A DNA stretch of 34,508 nt. It comes from Bacteroidaceae bacterium. GTDB lineage: Bacteria; Bacteroidota; Bacteroidia; Bacteroidales; Bacteroidaceae. Under the pieces are notes generated by a model. That model did not search any database, was not told the origin of the DNA, and saw only the letters and a list, made by a program, of their open reading frames with translations. Positions 1-9,092 of the stretch are shown here, one piece after another. How positions within the stretch are numbered: position 1 is the stretch's first letter; each line of letters begins with the position of its first letter. The stretch lies in the NCBI GenBank assembly GCA_017617805.1, contig JAFZVN010000052.1, positions 1 to 34,508 of the forward strand, in the 5' to 3' direction. The position numbers and the translations under genes were made by a program.

Positions 1-781
1 CAATCAGAAATCTCATGGGTGAATGGACTCCGATTTTTGCCCATTTATAACATCGCTGGGAGAAAGTCAAATTGATATTGCATGCACAAACCAAAGTTTG
101 GAGATGAACTTCCTTTTTATTATATAATTGTACATTACCATGCCGTCCTCTATCGTGAAATACTCTTGCCCTTGGAGCCACTAGCACTTTACGCTGATGG
201 TAAACAAGACGTGTATAATAATTATTGTCTTCACCATATTGAAAAAACAAAGGGTCAAATCCACCTATTTCTTCCAACATATTGACAGGCATAAACCAAC
301 AAGCAGCACACACTTCCCCAACCACATACACCGATTCCACAGATTGCCTAAGCAGCAGATCATCCAAGAGTGAGTTCTCGGCTCTCCGCAATGAAGCTTT
401 AAACATAAAGTCCAATTTGCTACCATCACCATTCAAATGTAATGGGCTGACCAGATTGCGTCCGTCTGCTATTTTCAGCATCTCCTCTATAGCCGTCGCT
501 TGCAGATAGGCATCTTGATTTAACAAAAGCACGTAATCAGCCTCGTGTTCCAATGCGTAACGCATCCCTAAATTGTTCCCTTGTCCAAAACCGAGGTTCT
601 CCTTCTGAGGCATCCATACAGCCTCGGGGAAATGAGTCGGAACATAATCCTGTGTACCATCCACAGATCCATTATCCACAACAATGGGAATGACCGAAAC
701 CGTGCTCTTTTTGAGGCATTGCAAACAATGTTCAATCCACCTCATTGCATTGTATGTCACAATAATGGTAAATATCTTCAT
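1..781 (-). CDS. Glycosyltransferase family 2, C-terminus cut by window edge
   Basis: This gene reads leftwards off the window, so only about 260 N-terminal residues are visible. The protein opens with MKIFTIIVTYN, typical of GT-A fold family 2 glycosyltransferases. The nucleotide-binding VVDNGSVDGT follows at about residues 34-43. LLLNQDA near 86-91 takes the place of the metal-binding DxD, and FFQYGEDNNYYTR at about 179-191 carries the acceptor-side ED pair, as in rhamnosyl- and galactofuranosyltransferase-like enzymes. It should act on the cytoplasmic face of the inner membrane and add one sugar to the lipid-linked repeat unit. Its ATG overlaps the TGA of the upstream polymerase gene by four bases (ATGA), which implies translational coupling and the same operon. 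The galactopyranose mutase in the operon makes a furanose donor possible, but the substrate cannot be read from the sequence. Confidence 0.9.
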   Translation of the reverse strand, partial: MKIFTIIVTYNAMRWIEHCLQCLKKSTVSVIPIVVDNGSVDGTQDYVPTHFPEAVWMPQKENLGFGQGNNLGMRYALEHEADYVLLLNQDAYLQATAIEEMLKIADGRNLVSPLHLNGDGSKLDFMFKASLRRAENSLLDDLLLRQSVESVYVVGEVCAACWFMPVNMLEEIGGFDPLFFQYGEDNNYYTRLVYHQRKVLVAPRARVFHDRGRHGNVQLYNKKEVHLQTLVCACNINLTFSQRCYKWAKIGVHSPMRFLI

Positions 782-2043
782 TTGTACACAAATTTGATTT
801 TAGACAAAACATACACAAGCCCAACAAGCATGAACATAATGGTATATTTATAGGAGAAATATTTATAGTAGAAGATACCAAATATTGGCACCACAGCCAA
901 AGCAAATATTGCTAAGACTTCACCTAACGATAGTTCTTCCCGATGAGGACTTTGTATAATCTGATAACAAAGCAATACGTAGCAGATAACCCACACTATC
1001 ATTCCGATAGGACTGAGATCTAACATAAGATCTCCAATAAACGATGGGAACACACTAATAAAGAATCCCTGTTGTCCAGACCTTGCGACTCTTCGCTCAG
1101 GATTAGAATCGATGTGATAAATAAAGTGATGTATCAATGGAAATTCTCGTTCAGCAGAAATCAGATCGGGGTTTGCATTCTCCCAGAAATAGCAGAAATT
1201 CAAATAGCTTTGTCCTGTATATTGCACGGCGCCAGCTCCCGCTCCTCCTTCACGTTCATCGAAACGTGCTTGAGATACCGCCACAATATAGATGAGAGCC
1301 GCAGCCACAACTGGTATGCCCATAATCATGAAAATAACCTTCACCTTTTTGGAAAGGAATTTATAAAAGAACATAAGACAATATATAAACATCATCGCAA
1401 AGAAAACGATTTCCGTTCGGTCCGCCACTTGCATCTCTTTAATCGGTACACTCAACGAGGCAAAGAACAATAATCCATTATACCACCAAGGACGATGCTC
1501 AAAACATATAGAATAGAAGAATAAGGGCAAAGCCAACAATGTGGATGTATTCAGAATAAAGTAGAAATAGCGTAACGGGGCAGACATAGACTGTGCCTTC
1601 ATTTCAGCAGGCGAAAGTATTCCAGCATAATGGTCAGAACGCACAGACGAGAGGTCTCCTTGCAAGATTTCCAACGTTGAATCCGCGACAAGGTATAGGT
1701 TGAGTATTGATACAGCTATAAGCATACACCCTAACACCAATGGGAGCCACGACATAGACACATAAACATTCTTCAAATCCTTTCCATACAACATAGAAAA
1801 AGGCAATATGCTTCCTGTCAATACCGCACAGTATAATAATGTGGGGATAATTCCTAATGTCAAGCCTATTTCATCATACAAAATGCCGCCTTCACCTAAC
1901 ATATTCCCATAAACTATTATGATGGCAAACAGCGATACCAAAGCATACAACCCCGACATATAGACACATACATCCATCGCCCGATGCTTTATCCACCAGT
2001 AAACGGTTAATAACAGGAAATATATGAAAGGTACTAATATCAT
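778..2043 (-). CDS. Wzy-like polysaccharide polymerase
   Basis: A 421-residue, very hydrophobic protein with about ten predicted membrane segments and a large polar region near residues 250-330. No sequence motif proves its function. Size, topology and position between a flippase and a glycosyltransferase fit an O-antigen or repeat-unit polymerase (Wzy), which joins undecaprenyl-linked repeat units on the periplasmic side. The soluble stretch, with RFDEREGG and an aromatic-rich QSYLNFCYFWENA, would be the periplasmic loop that binds substrate in such polymerases. Its ATG overlaps the flippase stop by one base (TAATG), and its TGA overlaps the next start, so all three genes are coupled. Wzy proteins diverge quickly, so the call rests mainly on context. 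Confidence 0.75.
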   Translation of the reverse strand: MILVPFIYFLLLTVYWWIKHRAMDVCVYMSGLYALVSLFAIIIVYGNMLGEGGILYDEIGLTLGIIPTLLYCAVLTGSILPFSMLYGKDLKNVYVSMSWLPLVLGCMLIAVSILNLYLVADSTLEILQGDLSSVRSDHYAGILSPAEMKAQSMSAPLRYFYFILNTSTLLALPLFFYSICFEHRPWWYNGLLFFASLSVPIKEMQVADRTEIVFFAMMFIYCLMFFYKFLSKKVKVIFMIMGIPVVAAALIYIVAVSQARFDEREGGAGAGAVQYTGQSYLNFCYFWENANPDLISAEREFPLIHHFIYHIDSNPERRVARSGQQGFFISVFPSFIGDLMLDLSPIGMIVWVICYVLLCYQIIQSPHREELSLGEVLAIFALAVVPIFGIFYYKYFSYKYTIMFMLVGLVYVLSKIKFVYK

Positions 2044-3386
2044 TAGCTCTTAACAATTTGCTTGATATGAACAATATCTCTCCAACCATACAGGAGCGTT
2101 TTCGTCTGACGCATAAACAGATGGCGATAAGGAGGAATCAGTACATCGGCAATATAACCTGCACATACATAGCTCGCTATCGCCACAGCAGCCGCTGCCA
2201 TAATACCATAACGTGGTAAAAGCAGATAGTTAAGCATCAAACAAACGACACATCCAAAACCATCCCGAAAAATTGCAAAACGCTGCAAACCTTCAATAAC
2301 CAACATACATCCCGCTGTCGTTGAAAGGGCAAAACCCGCAGCCTTAAAGGATAAAAGCTGTAAAACAGGAACTGCCGCGAGATATCCAACACCAAAAGTG
2401 TAGCGTACCAGATAATAGGCGCTTACAGAAACCAGTACAGACAAGATTAACGTTCCCCAAAAAACGATATTCATAAAGTGCTGTGCTCTGTCTTCATACA
2501 GAGACTGAGAATCCTTTCTTTTTCGTACCAAAATCGGTGATATGGTCTGTGTAAGCATCATTGGCACATACATCATCACCTCGACTAATCGAGCCGCTGT
2601 AGAGAAATAGCCAACAGATTCCTTGTCAATCATAGCACCAATCATGACCTGATCTATACGTTGATAGATAAACACCGCAGCACTTGTCAACAGTAATGGA
2701 AAAGACTCGCGCAACATATATTTCGCATAACCAAAATCAAATTTCCAATCACTTATTGAACCTATCATTTGGCGATACGCCACATTATATCCACCTGCTA
2801 ACAAAATAAAATCGAAGGCAGAAGCTGCCACAAAGAAAATGAGGGGAGCGTGATACCACAGCAAAACCAGCTTGAGAACAATTCCCACCAGCGTTCTGGA
2901 TATTTCCGATTTCACTACAGGCTCATTTTTTACGACAGATGTAAAATAATTGCGGATAACGGTAAACGTATTGGCAATAATCGAGATAGAATAAATCAAG
3001 ACATACAGCGTGACTGTATTATCAGCCTCCATCCACCATGATGTGGCGATTGTCAACAAAACCATCAAAATAGCAAATGCCATTTTCAGTCCAAACGCTG
3101 TTCCCATCACCACCTGTACAGGAATAGAACCTTTAGACTCCTCTCTGATTTCTATATTGTCAAGTCCGCACCATGCAATTATTTGGAAAATAGTTACATA
3201 GCTAATGACATAATTCATTAAGCCATATTGCTCTGGTCCCAAATAGCGGGCGATGACGATTCCAACCAGTAGTCCTCCTAAAAGTGTGACACTTTTACCA
3301 ATAACAGCCCAGAAAAGATTGCGAACAATCTTTTCTTTAGTCCCAGACAAATGCATGCGGGATAATATGGAATGGAGGATTGACAC
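2043..3386 (-). CDS. Wzx-like polysaccharide flippase (MOP superfamily)
   Basis: A 447-residue membrane protein with about 12 predicted helices. The N-terminal segment, with RNLFWAVIGKSV followed by GIVIARYLGPEQYG at about residues 22-55, is the hallmark of polysaccharide biosynthesis flippases of the MOP/MATE superfamily. QRIDQVMIGAMIDKESVGYFSTAARLVE in the middle is the start of the second bundle of the same fold. It should move the undecaprenyl-pyrophosphate-linked repeat unit from the cytoplasmic to the periplasmic leaflet. It lies 19 bp after wzz and overlaps wzy by one base. The length is normal for Wzx. Confidence 0.9.
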   Translation of the reverse strand: MSILHSILSRMHLSGTKEKIVRNLFWAVIGKSVTLLGGLLVGIVIARYLGPEQYGLMNYVISYVTIFQIIAWCGLDNIEIREESKGSIPVQVVMGTAFGLKMAFAILMVLLTIATSWWMEADNTVTLYVLIYSISIIANTFTVIRNYFTSVVKNEPVVKSEISRTLVGIVLKLVLLWYHAPLIFFVAASAFDFILLAGGYNVAYRQMIGSISDWKFDFGYAKYMLRESFPLLLTSAAVFIYQRIDQVMIGAMIDKESVGYFSTAARLVEVMMYVPMMLTQTISPILVRKRKDSQSLYEDRAQHFMNIVFWGTLILSVLVSVSAYYLVRYTFGVGYLAAVPVLQLLSFKAAGFALSTTAGCMLVIEGLQRFAIFRDGFGCVVCLMLNYLLLPRYGIMAAAAVAIASYVCAGYIADVLIPPYRHLFMRQTKTLLYGWRDIVHIKQIVKS

Positions 3387-3405
3387 ACTCAGAAAGGCAC
3401 TAATG

Positions 3406-4470
3406 TTATACTGATTCTTCCATAATCTGTCCTCGACTAATCCAATAAGCCGTAATCACAGAACTCAAGAACAACATACCCAATACAAAGAGCATACGTT
3501 TAGGACCTGCAGGCTTCACGGGTACGACAACACTCTTCAAGGTTGTGAATGAAGGCGTCCGTTCTTGCACTTTGGCTTTTGCTGTTTCAAGCTGCACATT
3601 TAAGGCATTATAAGTGTTGAATTTCAATGACATCTTGTTCTCCAATTCCTCACGTTCAGAAATGTAGGCCTGAAGAACCGTATTTTTATGTGTATCACAA
3701 TAATCGCTGTATTCCTTCAGAGCTACCTCATAGTCATGAAAAGCTTGACTGGCTAATTCTTGATAATACTCAACATCCATTCGCGCCTTGCTTGTACGAT
3801 ATTGAGTGATAAAGTCTTGAAGACGCTGTTTAACGGAATCCGCCAGAAGCGCAGACACCAATGCATCTTGATCTTGTACAGTAATGGTTGTAACATCCGT
3901 CTTCTGATCCACAGCACAGGTGATATTATTCTGAATACTTTCCATCAGGGCGAAATCCTCTTCCGACATACGGAAAGCACTCCTTTCCCCGTCACCACCC
4001 CAACTCTCTTTTTTCGACTTGAATAAGCCTATTACCCATTTCATAGCATCCTTAAAAGGTTGCGTTAACCAATTAGACTGCTGATGCTTGGTCATATAAG
4101 TATAGTAGTCTGTTGTCAATTCGCCATCAGATGTCGTTATCTTTATATCATATAGACTGGTTGTGAACTCTGGCGATTCGAACAAATCTGGATACAAGAT
4201 GGGATAAATGGCATCGTTATTAGCCATTCCTCCGATATTGATGCCAAAGGAAGAGGCAATAGAAGACAATCCACCACCAGCTTCTGCCCCACCTGTTTCA
4301 GGCGCAACAGTTACAGAAGACACATAATATCGCGGTTGCGGAAAAATCCAAATACAGGAGAGGACGAACACAATTGCCCATACCTTATAGAACAATCGTT
4401 TTCTCTGCACCAGCAGTTTAAACAATTTACGCAAGTTGACGGTTTTAATTTTATTACGATTATCTTCCAT
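3406..4470 (-). CDS. Wzz-type chain length determinant protein
   Basis: A 354-residue inner-membrane protein with the classic Wzz layout. A transmembrane helix lies at about residues 27-43 after a basic N-terminus, followed by a long periplasmic part that is helical and coiled-coil-like near 215-300. The proline-rich VVVPVKPAGPKR leads into a second helix at about 326-346. Such proteins form oligomers in the periplasm that set the length of the polymer made by Wzy. There is no cytoplasmic tyrosine kinase domain at the C-terminus, and no separate kinase gene is visible in this operon, so control by BY-kinase phosphorylation is not evident here. The glycine-rich GGAEAGGGLSS near residue 60 is usual for Bacteroidetes members. 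Confidence 0.88.
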   Translation of the reverse strand: MEDNRNKIKTVNLRKLFKLLVQRKRLFYKVWAIVFVLSCIWIFPQPRYYVSSVTVAPETGGAEAGGGLSSIASSFGINIGGMANNDAIYPILYPDLFESPEFTTSLYDIKITTSDGELTTDYYTYMTKHQQSNWLTQPFKDAMKWVIGLFKSKKESWGGDGERSAFRMSEEDFALMESIQNNITCAVDQKTDVTTITVQDQDALVSALLADSVKQRLQDFITQYRTSKARMDVEYYQELASQAFHDYEVALKEYSDYCDTHKNTVLQAYISEREELENKMSLKFNTYNALNVQLETAKAKVQERTPSFTTLKSVVVPVKPAGPKRMLFVLGMLFLSSVITAYWISRGQIMEESV

Positions 4471-4536
4471 ATTAAAAATCTTTTATCTATTACGGAGAGG
4501 TTTTTTCAATTCAATATATCGTTTCAAAGATAGTTG

Positions 4537-5691
4537 CTATAATTGTCCGATCACTTCAAAGGCACGTTCAATCACCTTGTGCATGTCATAATATTTGTAT
4601 TCAGCCAAACGCCCACCAAAGATGACCTTGTTTTGAGCATCAGCCATCGCCTCATATTGAGCATATAACGCTGAGTTTTTATCATCATTCACAGGATAAT
4701 AGGGTTCATCCCCTGGCTGCCATTCCTTACTGTACTCACGAGAGATAATGGTGTCTGGACAAGAAACAACATCAGCACCTATCATTTCAAAGTGCTTATG
4801 CTCAATGATGCGGGTATAAGGTGTCTCAGCATCTGTATAGTTGACCACCGCATTACCTTGATAGTTCGTCACATCTTCCAGTACCTCGGTCTCGAAGGAA
4901 ACTGTACGATACTGAAGATGTCCATGTTGATAATTAAAATAGCGGTCTATCTCACCAGTATATATTACTCGGTCAGCCATTGCGTCCAGCTCATCCTTTT
5001 GCTGAAAATAGTCGATGCCAAGCCGCACCTCACATCCTGCTATCATCTTCTCAATCAGATGTGTATAGCCACCGATTGGAATACCTTGGTAAGTATCATT
5101 GAAATAGTTATTGTCGAATGTGAAACGAACGGGCAAACGCTTGATGATAAACGCTGGCAATTCCGTGCATTGACGTCCCCATTGTTTCTGCGTATAGCCC
5201 TTGATGAGAGCCTCATAAATATCCCTACCAACCAATAGCAAGGCTTGTTCCTCCAAGTTCTGTGGTTCACAGGGAATCCCCAATTGTTCACTCTTCGCTC
5301 TTAACTTTTCACTGGCCTCTTTCCGCTGTTCCTCAATCTTTAACTGTGCCTCAGCAGGGGTTTTCACTCCCCACATCTGATAGAAGGTGTTCATGTTGAA
5401 CGGCAAGTTATAGAGCTTACCCTTGTAGTTTGCGACAGGCGAGTTGGTGTAGCGGTTAAACTCCACAAAGCTGTTGACAAACTGCCAAACCTCTTTATTG
5501 CTTGTATGGAAGATGTGGGCACCATATTTATGAACGTTGATGCCGTTCACTTTCTCCGTATAAACATTTCCTCCGATATGAGCACGTTTATCAATCATCA
5601 AAACAGAATACTCCTTCTGCTTGAGCAGGTAAGCAGAGACTGCACCAAAGAGTCCTGTCCCGACAATCAAAAAATCGTATTTTGTCTTCAT
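4537..5691 (-). CDS. glf: UDP-galactopyranose mutase
   Basis: Full-length (384 residues) flavoenzyme that converts UDP-galactopyranose into UDP-galactofuranose, the donor for Galf in polysaccharides. The FAD-binding loop FLIVGTGLFGAVSAYLL is at residues 7-23 and IGGNVY at about 39-44. The family signature HKYGAHIFHT is at about 54-63, YTQKQWG near 166-172, and FGGRLAEYKYYDMHKVIERA close to the C-terminus. The strong match suggests that the polymer made by this operon contains galactofuranose. The gene sits 37 bp after the SLBB export gene and 66 bp before wzz, on the same strand. Confidence 0.97.
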   Translation of the reverse strand: MKTKYDFLIVGTGLFGAVSAYLLKQKEYSVLMIDKRAHIGGNVYTEKVNGINVHKYGAHIFHTSNKEVWQFVNSFVEFNRYTNSPVANYKGKLYNLPFNMNTFYQMWGVKTPAEAQLKIEEQRKEASEKLRAKSEQLGIPCEPQNLEEQALLLVGRDIYEALIKGYTQKQWGRQCTELPAFIIKRLPVRFTFDNNYFNDTYQGIPIGGYTHLIEKMIAGCEVRLGIDYFQQKDELDAMADRVIYTGEIDRYFNYQHGHLQYRTVSFETEVLEDVTNYQGNAVVNYTDAETPYTRIIEHKHFEMIGADVVSCPDTIISREYSKEWQPGDEPYYPVNDDKNSALYAQYEAMADAQNKVIFGGRLAEYKYYDMHKVIERAFEVIGQL

Positions 5692-5728
5692 ATCACAAGG
5701 TTACTTAGAGTGAGGAACAATCATCCTG

Positions 5729-8287
5729 TTACTTGAGGATATTAGCAATCGTTACCATCATGGTTGCAATAGATGCTGCCGAAGTACCCATTGCTGCATA
5801 TTCCGCTGTGGTCATCTTCTGCTTCTGCTTCTTCGATGGCACCACGATTGTACATCCAGGTTCAACAGCCTTCTTACTCCTATGACTTAGCAGTTCCACC
5901 GCACCATTCATATAGATGGCATAGACGCGAGCTTTACGGGCATTGTCACCATATCCACCAGCACGTTTGATGTAGTAGTTAAGCGATTCGCCCTTCTTGT
6001 AGTTCATGGAGATTGGGTACATCACATCACCACTAATCTTCACAATAGAAGAATACTGAGGCACAATCACCCTATCACCCTCTCTGAGAACGATGTCCTC
6101 TTCACAACCAGGGTTCTTCATGGCTTTCTCCAAGTCGATAGATACAGGGAAGCTAGTACCGATATCGAGTTTCAGCATCAACAAGGAGTCTGCGCGGTTC
6201 AAATCGAAGTTCTTGTTATCTCCCTGCATGGACTCTTCATACAGAGCAATCTGAGAAGCTCTGAGTGAAGCTTCCTGCTGTTGACGCTCCTCATCCGTCA
6301 TCTTTCTTTCCAGACGGGCACCTTTAGCATAACCCAAAGAACTGAGACCACCAGCTGCCTTGATGAGATCACTCAGCTTATAGTTCTTGTTTGACATTGC
6401 ATACGTGCCTACGAAGTTGACAGCACCCGAAATCGTCACATTCTGCTGTTCTGAATAGGAAGGACTCTTTCTCACAGCTACCTGGTCATAGGGTTGCAAG
6501 GTAAAACCTTGTTGACCATCCACTATAAAGCCATCCTTCAAGGCGAACGTGAAGGTCTCTGTCATCTCCTCATTATCCACCATAGCTGTTGGATCATCAA
6601 TACGACGGTACACGTCCACCTTCACAGTAGATGCTGCATCCGTCAGACCACCAGCTTGAAGCACCAAGTCTTCCACCGTCGTATTCTCTGCATAAACATA
6701 AACACCAGGGTAATTCACCTCACCTGTGATGCTCAAAGTTTGTTCACCAATCAGATCCAGCTTACTGGGAATATACAGCACATCATTCTTGCGGAGAGGA
6801 ACATCTGCCACGGAGCCATCCATGATGCCTTTGATGTCCACAGCCAAAACCTCCAACGTCAAGTCTTCTTTCTGACGATGCATCACCGCACGTGCTGTAA
6901 AAGCATCCTCACGAAGTCCTTCCGCTGCATTGACCAGTTCTCTCACCGTATTGATATGACCGTCCATCTGATACATACCGCTATGGAAGACGGCACCACG
7001 TACTTCCACCATGTTCGAATAGCGTGCCACCACGCTGTCCACAAACACAGAGTCACCATCAGCTACCGTGAAGTTGCTCCAGTCAAACTCACCCACCGTA
7101 TGGATGGAGTATTCCGCACCATCCTTACGTGTCACACGGATGCTCTTCTTATAGGCATCGCCTGTGAAACCACCCGTATAACGAAGCAGCGTGGACAGAC
7201 TTTCGTTCTTCTTCATCTCATAAAACATCGGACGTTTCACCTTTCCTCGGATATCAACCAAGGCATCGTATGGACCTACCACCACGACATCGTTGTCATT
7301 CAACCTCACATCACCACTCGAATTGCCATTCAAAATGTAGTCATACACGTCGATGGAAGCGATGGAACGACCTTGGCGATACACCTTGATGTCGCGCAAC
7401 GTACCAATGTCGCTGATACCACCAGCTGCATAGAGGGCATTGAATGCGGAAGAAAGGGCACTCAGCGTGTAGGTTCCAGGCACATTCACCTCGCCCAACA
7501 CTTGCACTTGAATGCTTCTTGTATTGCCAACCGCCAGCGATATTTCCGTGTCAGCATAGAACTTGCCAAGACGTGAACGGAGATAAGCCGTCGCTTCCGA
7601 CACGCTCATGCCACCAATTTTGCAAGGTCCCACACCTTCAATCACCACAACACCATCGGGTGAGATGGTTTCCATGAAGCTTTCCTGCGAGGCTCCCCAC
7701 AAGTCAATCACCACCTCATCACCAGCACCCAAACGATAATTCGATGGAGTGGCCATGTTGATAGGAGGTTCAAACGTCAGCATCTGGTTGTTGAAGATAT
7801 TGCGTCCGAACACCTCACTCTCATCCTTGAAATAGTTCTGATAATAGATGAGTGAGTCGATGTCCAAGAACCCTATTTCATCGTTCAACGCCTGCTCACG
7901 TTCCTCACGTGTGCCATAGTAACGGTTCTGATTCCTCAACTGCGACTGAATCATGTACTGATTCCTCCGCTGATCAGGCTCTGCCTTCTCTTGTTTCACC
8001 TGACGCTGACGCAGTCTCGACTGCTGCTGTCCTTTTCCCAACAAGTCCTGGGCACCCAAATTTTCCTGTTCTGCCTCATACTTCTTGCGGATACGGCGCA
8101 GTTGTTCGGTTGTCACACCACGCTGCAAGAGCTTGGTAACAATCTGCTGTTGGGTCGAACCCTTCGCCTGTTCCGTCTGCACCAACTTCATCACCTGCTC
8201 GTCAGTCATCGACTGTGCATTGACCGACAGCACAAGGATTGAAAGTCCAAAGGTCAAAAGGAATTTCCTTAAATATGACATCTTCAT
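5729..8287 (-). CDS. SLBB-domain polysaccharide export protein (Wza-like)
   Basis: An 852-residue exported protein. A signal peptide ends near VLSVNAQS (about residue 25), with no lipobox cysteine, unlike E. coli Wza. A charged, glutamine-rich region at about 26-125 follows. A Poly_export domain lies at about 180-240 (YRLGAGDEVVIDLWG). I count six SLBB-like beta-grasp repeats, starting near 260, 344, 427, 518, 617 and 748, each with a V-x-G-x-V-x-x-P-G-x-Y type opening and an AGG turn. A hydrophobic C-terminus (about 826-852) could be a membrane anchor. By family it should form the periplasmic/outer-membrane channel through which the polymer leaves. Six repeats make it larger than Wza, as is common in Bacteroidetes. 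It lies 17 bp after the initiating transferase gene. Confidence 0.92.
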   Translation of the reverse strand: MKMSYLRKFLLTFGLSILVLSVNAQSMTDEQVMKLVQTEQAKGSTQQQIVTKLLQRGVTTEQLRRIRKKYEAEQENLGAQDLLGKGQQQSRLRQRQVKQEKAEPDQRRNQYMIQSQLRNQNRYYGTREEREQALNDEIGFLDIDSLIYYQNYFKDESEVFGRNIFNNQMLTFEPPINMATPSNYRLGAGDEVVIDLWGASQESFMETISPDGVVVIEGVGPCKIGGMSVSEATAYLRSRLGKFYADTEISLAVGNTRSIQVQVLGEVNVPGTYTLSALSSAFNALYAAGGISDIGTLRDIKVYRQGRSIASIDVYDYILNGNSSGDVRLNDNDVVVVGPYDALVDIRGKVKRPMFYEMKKNESLSTLLRYTGGFTGDAYKKSIRVTRKDGAEYSIHTVGEFDWSNFTVADGDSVFVDSVVARYSNMVEVRGAVFHSGMYQMDGHINTVRELVNAAEGLREDAFTARAVMHRQKEDLTLEVLAVDIKGIMDGSVADVPLRKNDVLYIPSKLDLIGEQTLSITGEVNYPGVYVYAENTTVEDLVLQAGGLTDAASTVKVDVYRRIDDPTAMVDNEEMTETFTFALKDGFIVDGQQGFTLQPYDQVAVRKSPSYSEQQNVTISGAVNFVGTYAMSNKNYKLSDLIKAAGGLSSLGYAKGARLERKMTDEERQQQEASLRASQIALYEESMQGDNKNFDLNRADSLLMLKLDIGTSFPVSIDLEKAMKNPGCEEDIVLREGDRVIVPQYSSIVKISGDVMYPISMNYKKGESLNYYIKRAGGYGDNARKARVYAIYMNGAVELLSHRSKKAVEPGCTIVVPSKKQKQKMTTAEYAAMGTSAASIATMMVTIANILK

Positions 8288-8304
8288 GATGATGGTATTG
8301 TGAT

Positions 8305-8916
8305 TTAGATATTAAATAACGTTTTGAAAATAATCTTGGCATCCATCCACAGAGTTCTGTTCCGCAGATAATCCAAATCCATATCGAGTCTCCGCAACAT
8401 CTTCTCCATCGTGTCCGTATAGCCATTCTCAATGGTAGCCAGCGAAGTGACACCTGGTGTGGATTGATACAGGAGCCGATAGTCGGGATTATGTTCCATG
8501 ATTTTGTCAATAAAATACTGACGTTCTGGACGATAGCCAACGAAGGACATGTCGCCAATCAGCACGTTCCAAATTTGAGGCAACTCGTCCAAATGACGCT
8601 TGCGCAATATTCTTCCGAATTCTGTCAAGCGAGGGTCATCATCCTGTTCCAACTGGGGCACGCCATCCTTCTCGGCATCCACCACCATCGTGCGGAACTT
8701 GAATATCTTGAAAGGCTTTCCTCCCTTGCCGATACGCTCCTGGCTATAGATGACGGGGCCAGACCCATCCATCTTCTGCCTCACATATATATACAAATAA
8801 ATAGGAGACAGCACCACCATCAGCAGTATTGCTCCCACGACATCACCCACACGTTTCAACGCCCTCTCAAGCCCGTTCATTCCATCTATATTCGATGTCT
8901 CTATATCTAAACTCAT
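8305..8916 (-). CDS. Initiating undecaprenyl-phosphate sugar-phosphate transferase (PglC/WcaJ catalytic type)
   Basis: A 203-residue bacterial sugar transferase that should load the first sugar-1-phosphate onto undecaprenyl phosphate and so start the repeat unit. One hydrophobic segment at about residues 26-46 is followed by the signature SQERIGKGGKPFKIFKFRTM (about 58-77). The catalytic Asp-Glu pair lies in LDELPQIWNVL (about D110, E111), then DMSFVGYRPER and PGVTSLATI. The length fits the short, monotopic PglC-like form without the extra N-terminal membrane domain of WcaJ. The ATG at 8916 is used; an in-frame Met at codon 13 is an alternative. It is the first gene of the operon, which fits its role in starting synthesis. 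The sugar it transfers is not deducible. Confidence 0.93.
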   Translation of the reverse strand: MSLDIETSNIDGMNGLERALKRVGDVVGAILLMVVLSPIYLYIYVRQKMDGSGPVIYSQERIGKGGKPFKIFKFRTMVVDAEKDGVPQLEQDDDPRLTEFGRILRKRHLDELPQIWNVLIGDMSFVGYRPERQYFIDKIMEHNPDYRLLYQSTPGVTSLATIENGYTDTMEKMLRRLDMDLDYLRNRTLWMDAKIIFKTLFNI

Positions 8917-8936
8917 CTGTACATTACTTTATTCCG

Positions 8937-8952
8937 TATATACATGTATATA
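8937..8952. promoter_or_regulatory. 16-bp perfect palindrome in the exopolysaccharide leader
   Basis: TATATACATGTATATA is a perfect inverted repeat. It lies between the probable -7 box at 8999-9006 and the start codon at 8916, so it is transcribed as part of the leader. It could be an operator or a short RNA hairpin. AT-rich palindromes can also arise by chance. Confidence 0.4.
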
Positions 8953-8998
8953 ACGAAATTCTTTCACATTTATTACATTAAATTTTACAAAAATCGGG

Positions 8999-9006
8999 CA
9001 AAGTTA
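8999..9006 (-). promoter_or_regulatory. Probable -7 box of the exopolysaccharide operon
   Basis: On the minus strand this reads TAACTTTG, a match to the Bacteroidetes -7 consensus TAnnTTTG, about 83 bp before the first codon of the operon. No good TTTG lies at the usual 19-21 nt further upstream, so the -33 element is weak or a regulator may be needed. Confidence 0.5.
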
Positions 9007-9024
9007 AACAAAATTAGTGAATAA

Positions 9025-9057
9025 TTGATGTCAATACAGAGATTTTTCCTAATTTCG
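9025..9057 (+). promoter_or_regulatory. Possible promoter of the C1B peptidase gene
   Basis: TTG at 9025-9027 is separated by 22 nt from TAATTTCG (9050-9057), a one-base variant of TAnnTTTG, 35 bp before the ATG at 9093. The spacing is slightly long, so this is a tentative call. Confidence 0.35.
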
Positions 9058-9092
9058 CACTCAGAAAACTCAATTATAACCAAAAAACAAGC

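Noticed and set aside
6494-7576. 360-residue open frame on the plus strand opposite the SLBB gene
   Set aside because: His/Thr-rich translation with no domain; it is the antisense shadow of a well-supported export gene.
8917-9092. Invertible promoter as in Bacteroides capsule loci
   Set aside because: No pair of inverted repeats flanks the promoter and no recombinase gene is visible in the window.
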